Below are positions 60,976 to 64,000 of a DNA stretch of 64,000 nt, one piece after another. The notes below the pieces were generated by a model. The model saw only the letters and a program-made list of their open reading frames with translations. It did not search any database and was not told the DNA's origin. The DNA is taken from contig CAUYLG010051076.1 in NCBI GenBank assembly GCA_963573385.1, positions 1-64,000 on the forward strand. The letters are read 5' to 3'. Source of the stretch: Cacajao melanocephalus (Eukaryota > Chordata > Mammalia > Primates > Pitheciidae). Made by a program: the position numbers and the translations under genes. Every line of letters starts with the position of its first letter. Within the stretch, counting starts at the first letter, position 1.

Positions 60976-62057
60976 ACACAAAAATGTACTGACATAAATT
61001 TTATTTATATTTATGTAAAAATACAGCTAATTATTTTTAACTGCCTATGTACCATAGTCTATAATAGTGATATTCATTAAAGGACAGTTTTATCCTCTGG
61101 AAAATTTTAATAATTTGGAGACTTTTTTTATTGTCATAACAGGGTGAAGTGTTACTGGCATCTAGTGCATAGAGGTCAGGATGCTGCTAAATCCAGGACA
61201 GCACCCACAACAAGGGATTATACAAACCAAGGTATCAATAGTGCCAATGTTGAGAAAACCTACTCTATGCCAAGAAATGTATGTACATTAGGTCATTTTT
61301 ATTTAATTTTTTAATTTTCTGTTTTAGATAGGCATCATTTATTGAATACGTAGGTTGCATGCATGTTCTCAGTCTGTTGCAGATGTTGATCCCCTAACAA
61401 GATTATTCTCAGAGCAAAAGTTTTTAACTTGATATAGAAAATATAATAACTTTCCTAATACATTTACATGTTCAAAATTGCAGGAAGGAATATTTAGGGA
61501 AAAGCCCTAACATAGACATAACACTACAGATTCTCAATTGATTTGTTTATGACCAAATTAACCCCTGGTTAGACAGGCTCCTGACCTCCTGCAGAGGAAA
61601 TTCCGTTACTAAAGACTATTAAAAGTGGTCAATGGTTTTGAAGCAGGCAGCAGCCCATGGGTTGTTTTGCTGTTAGAGCTCTTTCTTGCAAGTCCACAAA
61701 TCTTGCTTTGATCTTTACGATGGCTTGCTCACTTTCAGCTGGACAGTTCTCTGGGAAAGGTAATTATCAGTTAATTTATTAATGAGATAGTACTAAGTAC
61801 TTATTGTCTAGAACTTCTGTTCATATCATCAATGCACACAATAGAGGGAATGGACCAAACTAGAGAAGTGATGAATTTCATCAGTGCACCGTCAGTGTTC
61901 ATTGGATGCCCTTCCCATCAAAAAAAAAAAAAAAATCATGAAGTGTGTATGTTTATATTGTACGGTAATTGTAGGCATCCATCATAAAAAAGATTCAATA
62001 AATATTATTTGAGTGGATTAATTAATATTTAAGCACATTTCTTAAGGTACATTTAAG
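60976..62057. other. AT-rich sequence without recognised features
   Basis: About 1.1 kb. It holds only an A-run at 61920-61935. No coding or repeat signal recognised with confidence. Confidence 0.45.
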
Positions 62058-62203
62058 TTGATTCTCTATGAACTTTAGGATAGTTTTTTCTAACTCTGTG
62101 AAAAATGACCTTTGTAGTTTGATTGGAATAGCAGTGAATCTATACATGGCTTTGGGCAGTAGGGTCATTTTAGTGATATTGATTCTTCCAATCTATGGGC
62201 ATG
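62058..62203 (-). mobile_element. L1 ORF2 fragment, minus strand
   Basis: Reads as reversed ORF2: 'gtttgattggaatagcagtg', 'tacatggctttgggcagtag' and 'atattgattcttccaatcta'. It ends where the T-run of the next L1 starts. Diverged, about 145 bp. Confidence 0.8.
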
Positions 62204-62712
62204 GAATTTTTTTTTTCTGTTGTTGTTTTTTGTTTGTTTTCATTATATTTTATGCTCTGGGGTACAGGTGCACTTCCCGCGGAGTTGTTGCATAGGTACA
62301 CACATGCCATGGGGGTTTACAGTCTCCATCACCCTGTCGCCTACATCAGGCATTTCTTCCAGTGTTTTCCCTCCCCAGCCACCCCGCCCCCCGCTGTCCC
62401 TCCCCTAGCCCCACACCCCCCAACCTACCCCAGTGTGTGATGTTCCCCTCCCTGTGCCCATGTGTTCTCATTGTTCAACACCCACCTATGAGTGAGAACA
62501 TGCAGTGTTTGGTTTTCTGTTCTTGCGTCAGTTTGCCGAGAATAATGGTTTCCAGATTCATCCATGTCCCTACAAAGTACACAAACTCATCGTTTTTTAT
62601 GGCTGCATAGTATTCCATGGTGTATATGTGCCACATTTTCCTTGTCCAGTCTATCATTGATGGGCATTTGGGTTGGTTCCAGGTCTTTGCTATTGTAAAT
62701 AGTGACATGGCA
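62204..62712 (-). mobile_element. L1PA/PB-type 3' end, minus strand
   Basis: Begins with the T-run (62208-62216) and T-rich tail complement, then the reversed 3'UTR ('gctctggggtacaggtgcac', 'accccgccccccgctgtccc') and the reversed end of ORF2, whose sense frame (62475-62708, minus) is open for 77 codons and includes [20 protein letters not shown]. It is truncated at about 500 bp and relatively little diverged. The C-rich tract corresponds to the G-rich 3'UTR motif. Confidence 0.94.
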
Positions 62713-63189
62713 GATTCTTACGAACTACTTCCTGAAAAAATAAATATATGATATACGTGAATTTAAATGTTCATTTAGTTCTCCCTAAAACTCTTTATGA
62801 TTAAAACAAAATTTTTTCTTGTTGTTTTGTATGTGTATTGATTACCCCATACATTTTTAAGGATAAAATGCTATCCATAGTTATTAATGGTGCCTCCAGC
62901 AATACCTGTGTTTTCTTCATGCCTCCAGCTCCTACTTTCTCTGTGGTTCCACTTCTTCCACTGCACTTCGATTCCACCTGCACTGTGATTCCAGCTTCTT
63001 CCAGATGACCTCAGGCCTCAGAAACTGGTAACATGAACTCCTTCCTTTGTTCCTCCAACCTAAGAGTAGTAAGGACATTCTGCTTTTGTTAAACTCTGGG
63101 AAGTCTTGCTGTCCTATTTGACTCTTAAGCTCTTCTACTAATTCATTATCTTTGTTTCAAATACTTAGAGGATTCCCTTGATTGTACAT
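62713..63189. other. Sequence without confident assignment
   Basis: About 480 bp. The CT-rich part at 62930-63000 could be part of an old LTR, but I cannot support it. Confidence 0.4.
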
Positions 63190-63425
63190 GGTCTAACGTA
63201 ATTTTATTACTCTGTCTTACTCTCTTTAGGATCTTTATCACTATCTGCAATTATTTTTGTTATTGCCTGCGCTATCTGTGCTCTGCTGTACTGTTACTGT
63301 TTTACATGAGTAGAATGTGAGATCCAAGAAGACAAGACCAGTTGTAATATTTATGGCGATATGTCCAGCTCTAGCACAGTATGTGGCACATGATAGTTGC
63401 TTAATAAATGGTTTCTGAGTACATA
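63190..63425 (+). mobile_element. L2 LINE 3' end, sense
   Basis: Matches the L2 3' terminal region: 'gtagaatgtgagatccaaga', 'agctctagcacagtatgtgg', 'cacatgatagttgcttaata' and 'aatggtttctgagtaca'. Old but characteristic. Confidence 0.75.
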
Positions 63426-64000
63426 AGTCTGGATAAATTTCTGACGCTTTCAAATACATTACTAGTAAGGGCACACATCGTGTTCTCATACTAATTACTT
63501 CTTTTAACATTAAACCTAGTGAAAAAGCCATTATTTTTGTTTTTGTAATCCAGATGGAAATAGGTGTGTTTTAATTTCTTTTATAAGAGGATTAAAAAAG
63601 CATCTAAGAAGTTTGATAATAAGATTGAGAGTTCTAAGCTGGCTCAAGACTTTTACAAATTCAAATGGATTACTCTTATAAAGTTAAGGTGTCCCCATTC
63701 TTAACAAAATAGTCTTTTATATATTGGTGTGTATATACCTTTATATTGTAATCTTAATGCCACATGGATGTTCTGTTATTTTGCCAATGCTGTGATTTCT
63801 TTCAGGTTAGCTGGCATCAACCAAAAACACAGGAACCTTCTTACTTTGCAGACAAAATTGACATACCATTTTGTGTCCTAAATAATGTCCTAATAAATAT
63901 CAGAATTTTTTTTCCTTTGGTGGCATTATTTGTAATGATTTTACTATTCAAGGTGTTTTCGGTTTGCTAAAGACAAGGCTGCTTTTAGAGTCTTGTATAA
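63426..64000. other. AT-rich sequence to the end of the window
   Basis: About 575 bp without recognised repeat or gene. The frame at 63764-63970 is hydrophobic and AT-codon rich; no domain. Confidence 0.4.

Overview
This is nuclear DNA from a primate, most likely human. It is AT-rich and contains primate-lineage Alu and L1PA/L1PB-type copies, a MADE1 hairpin, MaLR LTRs, Tigger and MER2 DNA transposons, L2 and MIR relics, and a spliced-mRNA retrocopy. No intact protein-coding gene, rRNA, tRNA or CRISPR array is visible. The open reading frames are chance frames, reading-frame remnants of transposons, or frames in microsatellites. The window is best read as intergenic or deep-intronic. By my own rough sum, L1 makes up about 40 percent of it. 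Family names come from recognised consensus features, not from a database search, so subfamily labels are approximate.

Layout. 1-4773: a stack of nested elements (an L1 3' end, an MLT1 LTR split by a second MaLR LTR and by old L1 pieces, then a near-complete Tigger1 with flanking TA duplications). 6824-8150: an inverted-repeat element interrupted by a hAT element and MADE1, followed by an LTR with a 5-bp duplication. 9075-15850: two L1 elements head to tail, the first with an internal 260-bp tandem duplication. 17505-21728: minus-strand L1M pieces, an Alu, an orphan L1 5'UTR and an L1 3' end with an 8-bp duplication. 22991-31250: layered old L1M copies carrying two Alus, an ERV1-type solo LTR (4-bp duplication) and a very long GC-rich LTR of 1.93 kb (6-bp duplication).

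33067-45000 is repeat-poor apart from microsatellites, MER2, a split L2 and a short L1 RT fragment. 46014-53815 is a near-full-length but dead L1 of the L1PB/L1MA type, carrying an Alu. 58111-60975 holds L1 3' ends, one interrupted by a processed pseudogene of EIF2S2 (eIF2 beta) with a 13-bp target duplication. The end of the window has two minus-strand L1 pieces and an L2 3' end.

The genes do not work together as a system, because no working gene is present. The most useful second looks are: the 1.93-kb GC-rich LTR as a promoter candidate, the inverted-repeat/hAT/MADE1 nest, the repeated modules in the L1 5'UTRs, two exon-like islands (41097-41272 and 55082-55266), a long hairpin at 54081-54181, and the EIF2S2 retrocopy.
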